Shown piece by piece: positions 53,599-62,251 of a DNA stretch of 64,000 nucleotides. Source of the stretch: Alphaproteobacteria bacterium (lineage in GTDB: Bacteria > Pseudomonadota > Alphaproteobacteria > Micropepsales > Micropepsaceae); assembly GCA_021325375.1 (NCBI GenBank), contig JAJPHG010000002.1:62001-126000 (forward strand), given 5' to 3'. Every line of letters begins with the position of its first letter. Position 1 is the stretch's first letter. Position numbers and translations under genes: made by a program. The notes beneath the pieces are model-generated. The model saw nothing but the letters and a program-made list of their open reading frames with translations. It did not search any database and was not told where the DNA came from.

Positions 53599-55251
53599 CT
53601 ACTTGCTCGCCGTCTTCTGCGTCTTACCCGCCGGCAGCACGCGGATGATCGCCATCATGCCGCCGTCCTCGTGATCGAGGATGTGGCAGTGATAGACGAA
53701 GTCGCCCACGTCCTTGCCGCGGAAGTCGAGCTTGACGGTGATGCTGGGGAACGGCGTCCCCGCGTCGCCGTTCCAATAGGGCACGGGGAACACGTCGTAG
53801 AGCTGCTGCTGCTCCTTGGGGATCGGCACGTCGTTGACCGCCTGCACCAGGAAGTGGATCTGGTGCATGTGGAAGGCGTGGATCTCCTCGGTCCAGTTCT
53901 CGATGCGCCACTGCTCGACCGCGCCCTGGGTCGTGATGATGGCGGGCGGGTTGTTGGGATCGAACAGCGTCTCCTTCTGGCCGTCGACGGTGATGAAGAA
54001 CGTCCCGGCCTCCTTTTCGTGGAAGCCGAAGGCGATGAAGTATTCGGAGAAAAAGAGGTTGCGCGTCGCCGTGATCTTGGCGTTGGCGAGATCGTCGAAG
54101 CGCAGCTTGGCGACGGCGCGCGACGGCGGGGCCAGGGTCGGCAGATGCTGCGGCGCCGTGCTCGTCTGGATGGTGGCGAAGGGACGATAGGGATTGACGT
54201 CGGATGACGGGCCGCCGTCGATCGTCAGCGTCACGAGCTGCGCCTTCTTCACCGTGCTGGGCGGTGCTGCGACGATGAACTCGGCGCGCGCCGACGGCAC
54301 GAGGAAGATGTTGGTCTGCGTCACGATCGTGCCCTGGTGACGGCCGTCCTTCGAGCCCGTCGGCACGCCGTCGAAAGCGACGATCTGCAGGGGCTGCGGC
54401 ACGCCGTCATAGACGACCTGCAGGTTCATGATCGTGTTTGCGCCGGCATTGACGACGCGCCAGAACTCCTGGCTGCCCTGCTGCATCGTGATGGTCGCGG
54501 TCTTGTATTGCGGGAAGCTGACCGGCACGTAGTTGATCGTCGTGTCCCAGAACGGCGCCGTCGGCAAGCCCGAGCCCTGGATCGGGCTCTCGACGAATTG
54601 CTGGTCGCGCAGGATGATGAAGCGCTCCGGCAGGCCGGCGACCGCGGGCTGGATATTGGCGATGCCCTCGACCTCGATCATGCCCGTCGCTCCGCCTTGC
54701 AGCATGTGCGACGAGGTGCCGTGGACGTGCGGATGGTACCAGTAGAGCCCGGGCGGCTCGTCCTTGGGGATGTGCAGGACGTATTGAAAGGTCTCGCCGG
54801 AATTGACCAGCGTGTGGATGACCTCGTCGCTATGGCAGGTCGGCGAGGTGTTGGTGCCGTGGAAGTGCATGTTGACCGAGGAGTCGGTCATGGTCGCGTC
54901 GCCGCAGACGTCGCTGCTGTTCGACACCCGCATCGAGCGGCCGCCAGGCGTGCCGGGCACCTGGTTGGTCAACTGGATCTTGATCGTGTCGCCCGGATTG
55001 ACGTGCAGCGTCGGCGATTCCATCCCGTCGCTGGTGACGAAGCAGAACAGCGACCGCCCCGCATCGTCGACCGAGGTGTAGTAGTTCATCGCGATGTCGA
55101 TGATGCCGTTCTGGCTGTAGATGTCCGGCGGGTTGTTGACCGGGCTCTGCGCGGGAAGCCTCGGGCACACGCCGCCATCGGCCAGCGCAGCCCCGGATCC
55201 CAACGTCATCGCGCCGAGCGCGAGCAGCAGCGCGCACAGGAACCTGTTCAT
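53599..55251 (-). CDS. Secreted multicopper oxidase
   Basis: 550 residues with a Sec-type signal (FLCALLLALGAMTLGSGAAL). All copper motifs are present: SSVNMHFHGTNTSP, GLYWYHPHVHGTSS, EIHAFHMHQIHFLVQAV and FVYHCHILDHEDGGMMAIIR, the last containing the type 1 Cys, His and axial Met. It is a three-cupredoxin oxidase and may act on metals, phenols or bilirubin-like substrates. No twin-arginine is seen, which is unusual because many bacterial copper oxidases go through Tat. The ATG at 55251 has GGAGGGAG upstream. Confidence 0.93.
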   Translation of the reverse strand: MNRFLCALLLALGAMTLGSGAALADGGVCPRLPAQSPVNNPPDIYSQNGIIDIAMNYYTSVDDAGRSLFCFVTSDGMESPTLHVNPGDTIKIQLTNQVPGTPGGRSMRVSNSSDVCGDATMTDSSVNMHFHGTNTSPTCHSDEVIHTLVNSGETFQYVLHIPKDEPPGLYWYHPHVHGTSSHMLQGGATGMIEVEGIANIQPAVAGLPERFIILRDQQFVESPIQGSGLPTAPFWDTTINYVPVSFPQYKTATITMQQGSQEFWRVVNAGANTIMNLQVVYDGVPQPLQIVAFDGVPTGSKDGRHQGTIVTQTNIFLVPSARAEFIVAAPPSTVKKAQLVTLTIDGGPSSDVNPYRPFATIQTSTAPQHLPTLAPPSRAVAKLRFDDLANAKITATRNLFFSEYFIAFGFHEKEAGTFFITVDGQKETLFDPNNPPAIITTQGAVEQWRIENWTEEIHAFHMHQIHFLVQAVNDVPIPKEQQQLYDVFPVPYWNGDAGTPFPSITVKLDFRGKDVGDFVYHCHILDHEDGGMMAIIRVLPAGKTQKTASK

Positions 55252-55449
55252 CGAACTACTCCCTCCAACCGAAACCGCGCACAAGCCCTCCACCCGGGCC
55301 CGGCGATAGTTGAGAATGACACTAAATCGCTACGGTGGTGAAGAGGGATTTCCGGCGTAGTGCGTAAATCCTTATCCGTCCGCGCGCCTTGAATTCGCGG
55401 GCGACACGGGCAGATTGCGTTATCCCGGCCGATTCCGCGGCCCAGCAAG

Positions 55450-56103
55450 GTGCTTTTCGTGGACGTGGCAAATGCCTCCGCCTTGATCGTCGCCGGTGGC
55501 TCGCTGCCCGCCGGCGCGGCGGCGGCGTTCGCGGCGCGCAGATTCTCGCATACGCGCAAGCCCCCGATCTGGACGATGATCGCGGCCTGCCTCGGGCTCG
55601 GCCTGTGGGCGGCTTACGTGATGCCGCCGGGATTGCTGCTGACGGCGAGCTGCGTGCTGGGCTGGACGCTGCTGGTGCTGGCGACGGTCGACATGCTCGC
55701 GCTGCGCCTGCCCGATCTGCTCACCCTGCCGCTGATCGCAGCCGGCCTGGTCGTGTCGTGGTTCCTGCCGGAGCGCGATCTTCTGGGACACGCGATCGGC
55801 GCGGCGGTGGGCCTCGCCGCGTTCTGGTCCATCGCCATGCTCTATCGCGCGATGCGCGGCCAGGAGGGATTGGGCATGGGCGACATGAAGCTGGCAGCCG
55901 CCGCGGGCGCGTGGCTCGACTGGCAGGCGCTCGCATTCGTCGTCCTGCTCGCCTGCGCGGTCGGGCTGGTGTGGGTCGGCATCGCCACGATGCGCCGCGG
56001 CCGCGCCGCGCTCGACGAGCGCATCCCCTTCGGCGTCGCTCTCGCGTTTGCGATCTGGATCATCTGGCTGTACGGGCTGCCGGAGATGTTCGATCCGACT
56101 TAG
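55450..56103 (+). CDS. gspO: Prepilin peptidase, single-domain (GspO/CpaA-like, A24)
   Basis: 217 residues with about six membrane segments. The two aspartates of the A24 family are seen in ATVDMLALRLPDLLTLPLIA and GLGMGDMKLAAAAG (GxGD motif). It lacks the N-terminal Cys-rich methyltransferase half of classical GspO/PilD (about 290 residues). It probably processes the pseudopilins encoded downstream on the opposite strand. It starts at a GTG and converges on gspK with a 4-base overlap. Confidence 0.85.
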   Translation: MLFVDVANASALIVAGGSLPAGAAAAFAARRFSHTRKPPIWTMIAACLGLGLWAAYVMPPGLLLTASCVLGWTLLVLATVDMLALRLPDLLTLPLIAAGLVVSWFLPERDLLGHAIGAAVGLAAFWSIAMLYRAMRGQEGLGMGDMKLAAAAGAWLDWQALAFVVLLACAVGLVWVGIATMRRGRAALDERIPFGVALAFAIWIIWLYGLPEMFDPT

Positions 56104-56945
56104 TCCAGATACCTGAACCAGTACGGGTCCGCGGCGTTGCCGGTCAGCTCGATGATCGCGCTGCGTTTCATGTAGGCGCCGTTCTCGCGCGCCTCGACGC
56201 GCACGGTGAGCGTGCGCGCGACATAGCTCGCCTTGATCAGAGACGTCGGCGTCGCCGCGCTGCCGGAGAGCTGCGCCACGCGCTGCTGGACCTCGAGCGA
56301 GTTCGGCCCCTCCTCGCCCAGAACCTCGAGCGCGAGCACCTGCGAGGTCTGCTCGCTGAAGCCGCCGCTCTCGCCGAAGAACACGGTCGAGGCGGGCGCG
56401 ACCCTGTTGTAGATGTCGTCGGTCATGCCCTTGACCATGCGAAGCTCGCCGATGGTATGGAAGCCGGCGTTGCGCGGCTTGTAGCCGAACGGCGCGTAAT
56501 ACGGCGCCTCGGCGCCCGCAGGCCGGGCCGTGTTGTCGACGTCCTGCCAGTCCTCGAAGCTGTCGGTGAGCGTGTCGAGCTGCGTCCCCGTCGCACCCGC
56601 CATCTGGAAGAGCTGGCGCGCCTCCTCCTCGATGATGCCGTTCAGCGGGATCTTGCCGCGCTCGTCCTCGACGGTGACGGTGAGCGCGATGCCGTTGAAG
56701 CTTCCCGTCCGCGAGCGTCCGTCGATGCCCCAGCGCTGCGTCGGATCGGGATCGGCGAGCCCGTGGATCGCCATGGTGAGCCCGGCGTTGCAGGCGGCGA
56801 TGAGCTTGGCCTGCTCGGACTCGCCGCGCACTTCCGCGAGCACGCCGCGGTCCTGCGCGATGAGCTGGAACGCGATGAAGCCGAACGCGGCGACGCCGAC
56901 GATCGCCGCGATCATCGCATAGCCGCGCTCGCGCTTCGCGTTCAA
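56100..56945 (-). CDS. gspK: Type II secretion minor pseudopilin GspK
   Basis: 281 residues. A prepilin leader ends RERG, followed by YAMIAAIVGVAAFGFIAFQL, so cleavage after Gly is expected. The large globular domain has the GspK-like DERGKIPLN (conserved N-terminal beta) and IGELRMVKGMTDDIYNRVAP helix-hairpin segment. The start is a TTG at 56945 overlapping the gspD stop; the next ATG would remove the leader, so TTG is required. It would cap the pseudopilus tip with GspI and GspJ. Confidence 0.9.
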   Translation of the reverse strand: MNAKRERGYAMIAAIVGVAAFGFIAFQLIAQDRGVLAEVRGESEQAKLIAACNAGLTMAIHGLADPDPTQRWGIDGRSRTGSFNGIALTVTVEDERGKIPLNGIIEEEARQLFQMAGATGTQLDTLTDSFEDWQDVDNTARPAGAEAPYYAPFGYKPRNAGFHTIGELRMVKGMTDDIYNRVAPASTVFFGESGGFSEQTSQVLALEVLGEEGPNSLEVQQRVAQLSGSAATPTSLIKASYVARTLTVRVEARENGAYMKRSAIIELTGNAADPYWFRYLD

Positions 56946-59125
56946 TGGATCACGCCTCTCGGCGGCCCGGGCGGCGCCACGGTGCCGATCTTCTCCTTGA
57001 GCTCGTCGGTGATCGACTTGGCGTCCTTGGCGTCGCGGATGACGCGCGGGGTGAGCAGCACGAGCAGCTCGGTGCGGTTGTCGATGTTGTCGGTCGAGCC
57101 GAACAGCGCGCCGAGATAGGGGATCTGCGAGAGATAGGGGATGCCGTCGCGCTGATGGCTGTTATTGTCGCGGATCAGGCCGCCGAGCGCGATCGTCTGG
57201 CCGTCATGCACGGCGATCGAGCTCTGGAACTTGCGGTCCTCGATGGTGGGCGTGGGCTGGTTGGCGGAGTTGTTGCCGCCCGTCCCCGGCTTCACGTCGC
57301 TCACCTCCTGCGAGATGTCGAGCAGGACCAAGCCGCTGTCGTTGACGCGCGGGGTGACCTGCAGGATGACGCCGGTCGGCAGATACTGGATGTCGGTCGC
57401 GATCGCGGGATCACCGGTCGTGGAGTTGGTGAAGCTGCCCGTCGACACCGGCACCTGGTCGCCCACCTGCAGCGAGGCGGTGTGGTTGTTGAGCACCAGC
57501 ACCTTGGGCGCGGAGATGATCTTGATCGTGGTGATGGCCTGCAGCGCGTTCAGCGTCGCCTGGATCTGGTTGCCGCTGCTGACGATGTAGGAGAAGCCGG
57601 GGAAAGTCTGGACCGGCGCCGACGTCGAGCCTTCCGAGAAGCCGACCGAGCCCACGCCGGAATTGAGCAGCCATTGCACGCCGAACTGCAGCTCCTTGGT
57701 GAGCGAGACTTCGGTGATCGCGGCCTCGAGCACGACCTGCAGCGGCACGGCATCGAGCTGTTTCAGCGCGTCCTGGATGGTGCCGTATTGGCGCGGCGTC
57801 GCCCACACCACGATGGCGTTGTTGTTCTCGTCGGAGCTTACCGTGATCGGCTGGCCGCCGCCGGGAAGCTGGATCGTCTGCGAGACGTTCTGCGGCTGGG
57901 TCTGGGTCGAGCCCGGCTCGAGCGAAGGATTGGTCGACACGCCGGTGTTCTGGCCGAAGCCGCTGGTGCTGCCGCTGCTGCCGAAGCCGCCGGACTGGAA
58001 GCCGCCGCCGGTCGTGCCGCCCGTGTTGCCGAAGCCGCCGGTCGTCCCACCGGTCGTGCCGAAGCCGGACGTCGTCGAGCCGATCTGCGAGGCCTGCCCG
58101 GTCGCTGCCAGGTTGGGCGCGGTCGGATGCGCCGCCGCGCTCGACGAGGACGAGCCGCCGCCGAAGGCGTTGATCATCACGGTGGCAAGGTCGGCCGCGC
58201 GGCCGTTCTGCACGTGATAGACGAAGAGCTTGCGCTCGTTGTCGCCGCCGGCGCGGTCGAGGACCTCCATCCACTTCTTGAGGTCTTTGAGGTATTGCGG
58301 CTGCGGCGAGATCGCCAGGATGCCGTTGATGCGGTCGATGACGATGAGCTTGACGAGGCCCTGCGTCGGCGAGTTCGGCGTGTTGACGATGGCGTCGAGC
58401 TCGGGCTGCAGCATGTGCGCGTCGGTGCGCTCCGGCACGAGCAGCGCGAACGACATGCCGTGCAGCCAGTTCACGTCGAACTGCTCGACGAGGCCGCGGA
58501 TCGAATTGCGCTGGTCCGCGGTGCCGGTGATGATGACGACATTGCGGCCTGCATCCGCCTGGCTGATCGCCGCATCGGGCACCAGCGGATCGAGAAGCTT
58601 CTTGAGCTCGACCGCGTTCACGTAGTGCAGCGTGATCGCCTCGCTGCCGAAGCCGGGCTCGGTGGCGGAGAGCAGCGTCGGCTGCTTCTTGGCCTTGTCG
58701 ATGGGGATGATGGTGTAGACCGCGCCCTTCTTGATGAGGCCCAGATGCGCCGCCTGCAGCGACTCCTCCAGGATCGGCAGCACGTCGGCCTTGGCGACCG
58801 GCTCCGCCGTCACCACCGTCACCGAGCCGGTGGCGGAGGGGTCGACGGCGTAGTTCAGGCCCAGGATGTCGCCCAGGATCGCCTTGGCCACCTCATGCAC
58901 GTCGGCATTGGGGAAGTTGAGCGTGACGTCGCTCGGCCCCCCGGCGCGGGCACCGGCGCGCTTCGGGCCAGTGAAGGTCTGCGTGCCGGGGAAGACCTCG
59001 GATTGCGTCTGGCCCGTCAGGACCGGATTGTTCGCGGACGGCGTCGCGGGCGGGCCGTCGGCGATGGCAGCGCTCGATACGGCGAGCAGGCAGAGCGTGG
59101 AAAGGACAAATCGGTTCATTGTCAT
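56942..59125 (-). CDS. gspD: Type II secretion outer-membrane secretin GspD
   Basis: 727 residues with a signal peptide ending SSAAIADG. N0 domain starts VTLNFPNADVHEVAKAIL; N1-N2 domains follow with VVIITGTADQRNSIRGLVEQ; secretin core contains VLVLNNHTASLQVGDQVPVS and SIAVHDGQTIALGGLIRDNN, ending NRTELLVLLTPRVIRD. Between N2 and the next domain about 100 residues (323-425) are Gly/Ser/Thr-rich repeats. It forms the outer-membrane channel. ATG at 59125 abuts the gspC stop; an ATG two codons on is equally plausible. Confidence 0.95.
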   Translation of the reverse strand: MTMNRFVLSTLCLLAVSSAAIADGPPATPSANNPVLTGQTQSEVFPGTQTFTGPKRAGARAGGPSDVTLNFPNADVHEVAKAILGDILGLNYAVDPSATGSVTVVTAEPVAKADVLPILEESLQAAHLGLIKKGAVYTIIPIDKAKKQPTLLSATEPGFGSEAITLHYVNAVELKKLLDPLVPDAAISQADAGRNVVIITGTADQRNSIRGLVEQFDVNWLHGMSFALLVPERTDAHMLQPELDAIVNTPNSPTQGLVKLIVIDRINGILAISPQPQYLKDLKKWMEVLDRAGGDNERKLFVYHVQNGRAADLATVMINAFGGGSSSSSAAAHPTAPNLAATGQASQIGSTTSGFGTTGGTTGGFGNTGGTTGGGFQSGGFGSSGSTSGFGQNTGVSTNPSLEPGSTQTQPQNVSQTIQLPGGGQPITVSSDENNNAIVVWATPRQYGTIQDALKQLDAVPLQVVLEAAITEVSLTKELQFGVQWLLNSGVGSVGFSEGSTSAPVQTFPGFSYIVSSGNQIQATLNALQAITTIKIISAPKVLVLNNHTASLQVGDQVPVSTGSFTNSTTGDPAIATDIQYLPTGVILQVTPRVNDSGLVLLDISQEVSDVKPGTGGNNSANQPTPTIEDRKFQSSIAVHDGQTIALGGLIRDNNSHQRDGIPYLSQIPYLGALFGSTDNIDNRTELLVLLTPRVIRDAKDAKSITDELKEKIGTVAPPGPPRGVIH

Positions 59126-59126
59126 C

Positions 59127-59729
59127 TCACTGGTCGTCGTCGCTGTCGTCGGAATCGTCGGTCGCGGTGGTGGTGTTGGGGATCGCGCCGTTCGCCCCGA
59201 AGGCGGGCTTGGTCGTCCCCGCCGCACCGCTCGCGGGCTGCGACTTCAACCTTGCGACGTCGAGGTCGAGCGTGCGGCGCTCGCCGTTGCGGTCGAAGAC
59301 GAGCTCTTTGGGCTCGATGGCGACGAGTTTCCAGCCCGCGATCTCCTCGCCCATCTTCACGCGCCTGAAGCTGCCGTCGGTGTCGCGCACCAGCGCCGCG
59401 GCCGCGTCGTTGCCGGCGATGGCGGTGCCGAGCACCTCGACGCCGTTGAGGTTGCCCGCGTCCTCGGCCTCCGCCGGCGGCGGCGCGCGGTCGGGCGCGA
59501 AGATCGGATGCGCCATGATCGCGCTGTAGGCAGCCGGCACCGGACGCGGCTGCTCCGACGCGTCCTCCTGCTGTTGCGCCGCGGCTTTGCGATGCCGCTC
59601 GGGCAGCGCCGCCTGCGACGGCAGCGCGAACTGCACGCCCGCCGCCACGACGAGCAGCACGACGGCGGCAGCCGGGATCAGCTCCGGACTACGACGGCTG
59701 GTTGATCCGGACGGGAGCCGAGAGCTCAA
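59127..59729 (-). CDS. gspC: Type II secretion inner-membrane protein GspC
   Basis: About 200 residues with a single membrane helix (ELIPAAAVVLLVVAAGVQFA) and an HR-domain core: AIMAHPIFAPDRAPP, LNGVEVLGTAIAGNDAAAAL, RVKMGEEIAGWKLVAIEPKE. The end is TATDDSDDSDDDQ. The open frame extends to an ATG at 59819, which would overlap gspM by 131 bases; that extension is Arg/Ser-rich and looks out of frame, so I prefer the TTG at 59729 (41-base overlap). GspC links the secretin to the inner-membrane platform. The true start is uncertain. Confidence 0.75.
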   Translation of the reverse strand: MSSRLPSGSTSRRSPELIPAAAVVLLVVAAGVQFALPSQAALPERHRKAAAQQQEDASEQPRPVPAAYSAIMAHPIFAPDRAPPPAEAEDAGNLNGVEVLGTAIAGNDAAAALVRDTDGSFRRVKMGEEIAGWKLVAIEPKELVFDRNGERRTLDLDVARLKSQPASGAAGTTKPAFGANGAIPNTTTATDDSDDSDDDQ

Positions 59730-60243
59730 TCCGGACGTCCATCGTCGCAAGGTGTCCGGTTTGAGTAGCCCGGTCGGCCGCGACCGAAACGTATCCAACA
59801 ACGACATAAGGCGCCTCATTTTCGAGCCGGGTCAGGCTCTTGTAAAGTTGACTCATTGTAAGCTGCATGTCGGCGCGCACGCGCACCCAATTTTCCTGCT
59901 CGGCGGGAAGCTCCGACACGTTGGAGGCCGTGCCGCCGACCGTGCTCACCAGACGGCTGACGCGCTGCTTCAGCGCCTCGGCCGCGAGAACCTTGGTGGG
60001 CGCGACGATGCCGTATTGCGACGCCGTCGCGGCCTGGTCGTCCGCCTGCTCGCGCCAGGTCGAGATCGCGCCCAGCACGCGCTCGTTGCGCTGGTAGGTG
60101 GCGAGAAGCTCGCTGCGCTCCTGCGCGCGGCTGATGAAGCCCACGATCAAGGGATCGATGAGCGCGTACCACGCCACGACCAGCATCCCCACCAGGATGC
60201 CGACGGCGATGATCTTCCTCTCGCGGGGCTCGAGCGGTCTCAT
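59689..60243 (-). CDS. gspM: Type II secretion inner-membrane protein GspM
   Basis: 184 residues, start MRPLEPRERKIIAVGILVGM. A short cytosolic N-terminus precedes one membrane helix (ILVGMLVVAWYALIDPLIVG), a coiled coil and a ferredoxin-like periplasmic domain with WVRVRADMQLTMSQLYKSLT. This is the layout of GspM. ATG overlaps the gspL stop as ATGA. Confidence 0.88.
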   Translation of the reverse strand: MRPLEPRERKIIAVGILVGMLVVAWYALIDPLIVGFISRAQERSELLATYQRNERVLGAISTWREQADDQAATASQYGIVAPTKVLAAEALKQRVSRLVSTVGGTASNVSELPAEQENWVRVRADMQLTMSQLYKSLTRLENEAPYVVVGYVSVAADRATQTGHLATMDVRIELSAPVRINQPS

Positions 60244-61613
60244 GGATGCGGCCCCGGCGTGTTTTGAGGATGCAGGGGAACCGGCCTGCGGATGCCGGGC
60301 GGGAGCTGATGCGGCCGCATGGGCTTGGCATTGGCCGCGGGCGTGCCGTCGTCGCTGTCGTCGTCGTCGCTGTCGTCATTCGACGCAGCATTGGGGACCA
60401 CGCCAGGCGCGGCCCTGGGAGCCACGCCATTGGGCACTATCCCCGGCGGCATCATGCCCGGCACCCCGGGCGGCATCCCGGGCCGATGCGGGAAAGGCAT
60501 GCGCGCTGCGGGCGGGACCGTGCCGGGAAGATGAGGATTTGCGCGAACCGCCGGGGCGGGAGGCGCCGCGGCCGCGACCTGGGTTTTCGGGAACTCGCGC
60601 TCGGCCGTCATGTCGAAGGCCTGATAGCCCTGCGCGTCGACGCGGTTGTCGGAAGCGAGCGACTTGGCGTTGCGCAGATAGGGCGAGGCTTCGAGCCGCG
60701 CCAGGATGTCCTGCGAGGTCTTGCGCGCGCCGATGACGTGCACCGTCTTGCCGTTCCATTCGAAGCGGCGCACCCAGGCGTCCTGCGGCATCGCCGCCGT
60801 CACCGCGTCGAGCACCGGCATCGGCGAGAGCTTCTCCTTCGCGTCGAGCAATTGCGCGCGGCGCGCGGCTTCGTGGTCGACGCGGTCGCGCGTGCGCATC
60901 GCCACCGCGACGGGTGCCCCTTGCGACTCCACCGCCTGGCGGAGCTGGTCGAGGCTCGAGGAATCGCGCCACGTCAGCAGCGCGAAATTCATGACCAGGA
61001 GAGCCGCGACGCCCACCCACCAATAGACCGAGCGGCGCTGCGCGGCATTGCCGCCCTCGGCGTCGCGCATCGCGGCCAGGAAATCGAAGGACGGTGCGAG
61101 CGCGCCCTCTTGCGCCTTCACGCCGAGCGCCGCGGGCGAAAGCTCCTTGGCCTGCACCGCGGTCAGGATCGCGACCGCCGTGTCGCGCGGCACGATGCCG
61201 ACCGCAACCTGCTGGCGCCCGTTCTCCTGGTCGCGCGAGACGATGTCCGCGTCGAAATAGACCTGCTCGGGCTGGAACGGCGTGAGGCGGTCGATGTCGA
61301 GCGCGATCATGCGCTTGACGTCGCTGATCGGCAGCAGCGGCAGATCGACCTCGCGCGTCAAGACCTGGTTGGGCGACATCAGGAACTCGATGCGGCCGCG
61401 CGGCTTGACCCCTAGGATCTGCCCGGTCTCGGCGTTGCGGTAGACGAGCGCGTCGCCCTTCATCTCGGCGGTGGTGCGGATGCGCCGCGACAGCCGCTCG
61501 CGCCACTCGGGCGGCAGCATGGAGGTCAGCTCGCCGGTCCACCAGCGCCAGAAATGGAGCAGCCACTGGATGGCCGTTTCCATGTCCATGTTGAGGAGCG
61601 CTTTGGCGTTCAT
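60240..61613 (-). CDS. gspL: Type II secretion platform protein GspL (PilN-type), acidic C-terminal tail
   Basis: 457 residues. N-terminal cytosolic domain includes EVDLPLLPISDVKRMIALDI and DIDRLTPFQPEQVYFDADIV, seen in PilM/GspL-type actin-like domains. A membrane helix (VYWWVGVAALLVMNFALLTW) follows, then a PilN-like periplasmic region with VLDAVTAAMPQDAWVRRFEW. The last 90 residues are Pro/Met-rich and contain NDDSDDDDSDDG, an unusual tail. ATG overlaps the gspJ stop. It recruits the GspE ATPase, whose gene is not in the window. Confidence 0.88.
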   Translation of the reverse strand: MNAKALLNMDMETAIQWLLHFWRWWTGELTSMLPPEWRERLSRRIRTTAEMKGDALVYRNAETGQILGVKPRGRIEFLMSPNQVLTREVDLPLLPISDVKRMIALDIDRLTPFQPEQVYFDADIVSRDQENGRQQVAVGIVPRDTAVAILTAVQAKELSPAALGVKAQEGALAPSFDFLAAMRDAEGGNAAQRRSVYWWVGVAALLVMNFALLTWRDSSSLDQLRQAVESQGAPVAVAMRTRDRVDHEAARRAQLLDAKEKLSPMPVLDAVTAAMPQDAWVRRFEWNGKTVHVIGARKTSQDILARLEASPYLRNAKSLASDNRVDAQGYQAFDMTAEREFPKTQVAAAAPPAPAVRANPHLPGTVPPAARMPFPHRPGMPPGVPGMMPPGIVPNGVAPRAAPGVVPNAASNDDSDDDDSDDGTPAANAKPMRPHQLPPGIRRPVPLHPQNTPGPHP

Positions 61614-62251
61614 TGCCTGCCCCGGCATTTTCCCGTCATGACCGTGAGCACGCACATCGTATCGACCATCGCAAAAGGTTTGATCAGCAGGTCCGGCCAG
61701 CCGCGCGGATCGTCCGGCGGGAACTGCACATGGATCCGCATGAGCAGCGGCAGGACCGCCCGACCCTGCCACGTGTCGTGCCAGGCCGGCGCCTTGTCGG
61801 GCGGTACCACGCCGTAATAGCCGATGTCGAGTTGCTGGACGTTGTGAAGCAGGACCAGGGGCTCCAGGGCCTGGGGATTGGCGGCCACGTCGGACACGTC
61901 GGCCAGCACCAGGTCGCCGTTCGCGGCCAGCGCCAGGGTGTAGCGCATGAGAGCCTGGGGAGCATGGATATCGCGCGGCGGCGCCAGGAAGGTGACGGTG
62001 TTCTCGGCGCCGTAGAAATCGGCATAGGTCGGGATCTTGTCGTAGCGGGTCGCGGGATAGGCGCGCTCGAGCTTCGCGCGCAGCAGCATCTGCGTGCCCG
62101 AGACCGTCTCGCCCATGCTCGTCACCGCGTCGGCGTGCTCCCACACCCGCCGCCCGGTGACGATGCCCGACACCATCATCGCCGCCGCAAGGCCCACGAT
62201 GATGAGGCTCGCCAGCATCTCGATCAGCGTGTATCCGCCCTCGCGCCGCAT
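61610..62251 (-). CDS. gspJ: Type II secretion minor pseudopilin GspJ
   Basis: 213 residues from the ATG at 62251; a GTG one codon earlier overlaps the gspI stop. Leader MRREGG then YTLIEMLASLIIVGLAAAMM, a type IV pilin-like N-terminus with Glu at +5. GspJ-like length and a C-terminal LLIKPFAMVDTMCVLTVMTG. It forms the tip complex with GspI and GspK. Confidence 0.87.
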   Translation of the reverse strand: MRREGGYTLIEMLASLIIVGLAAAMMVSGIVTGRRVWEHADAVTSMGETVSGTQMLLRAKLERAYPATRYDKIPTYADFYGAENTVTFLAPPRDIHAPQALMRYTLALAANGDLVLADVSDVAANPQALEPLVLLHNVQQLDIGYYGVVPPDKAPAWHDTWQGRAVLPLLMRIHVQFPPDDPRGWPDLLIKPFAMVDTMCVLTVMTGKCRGRQ

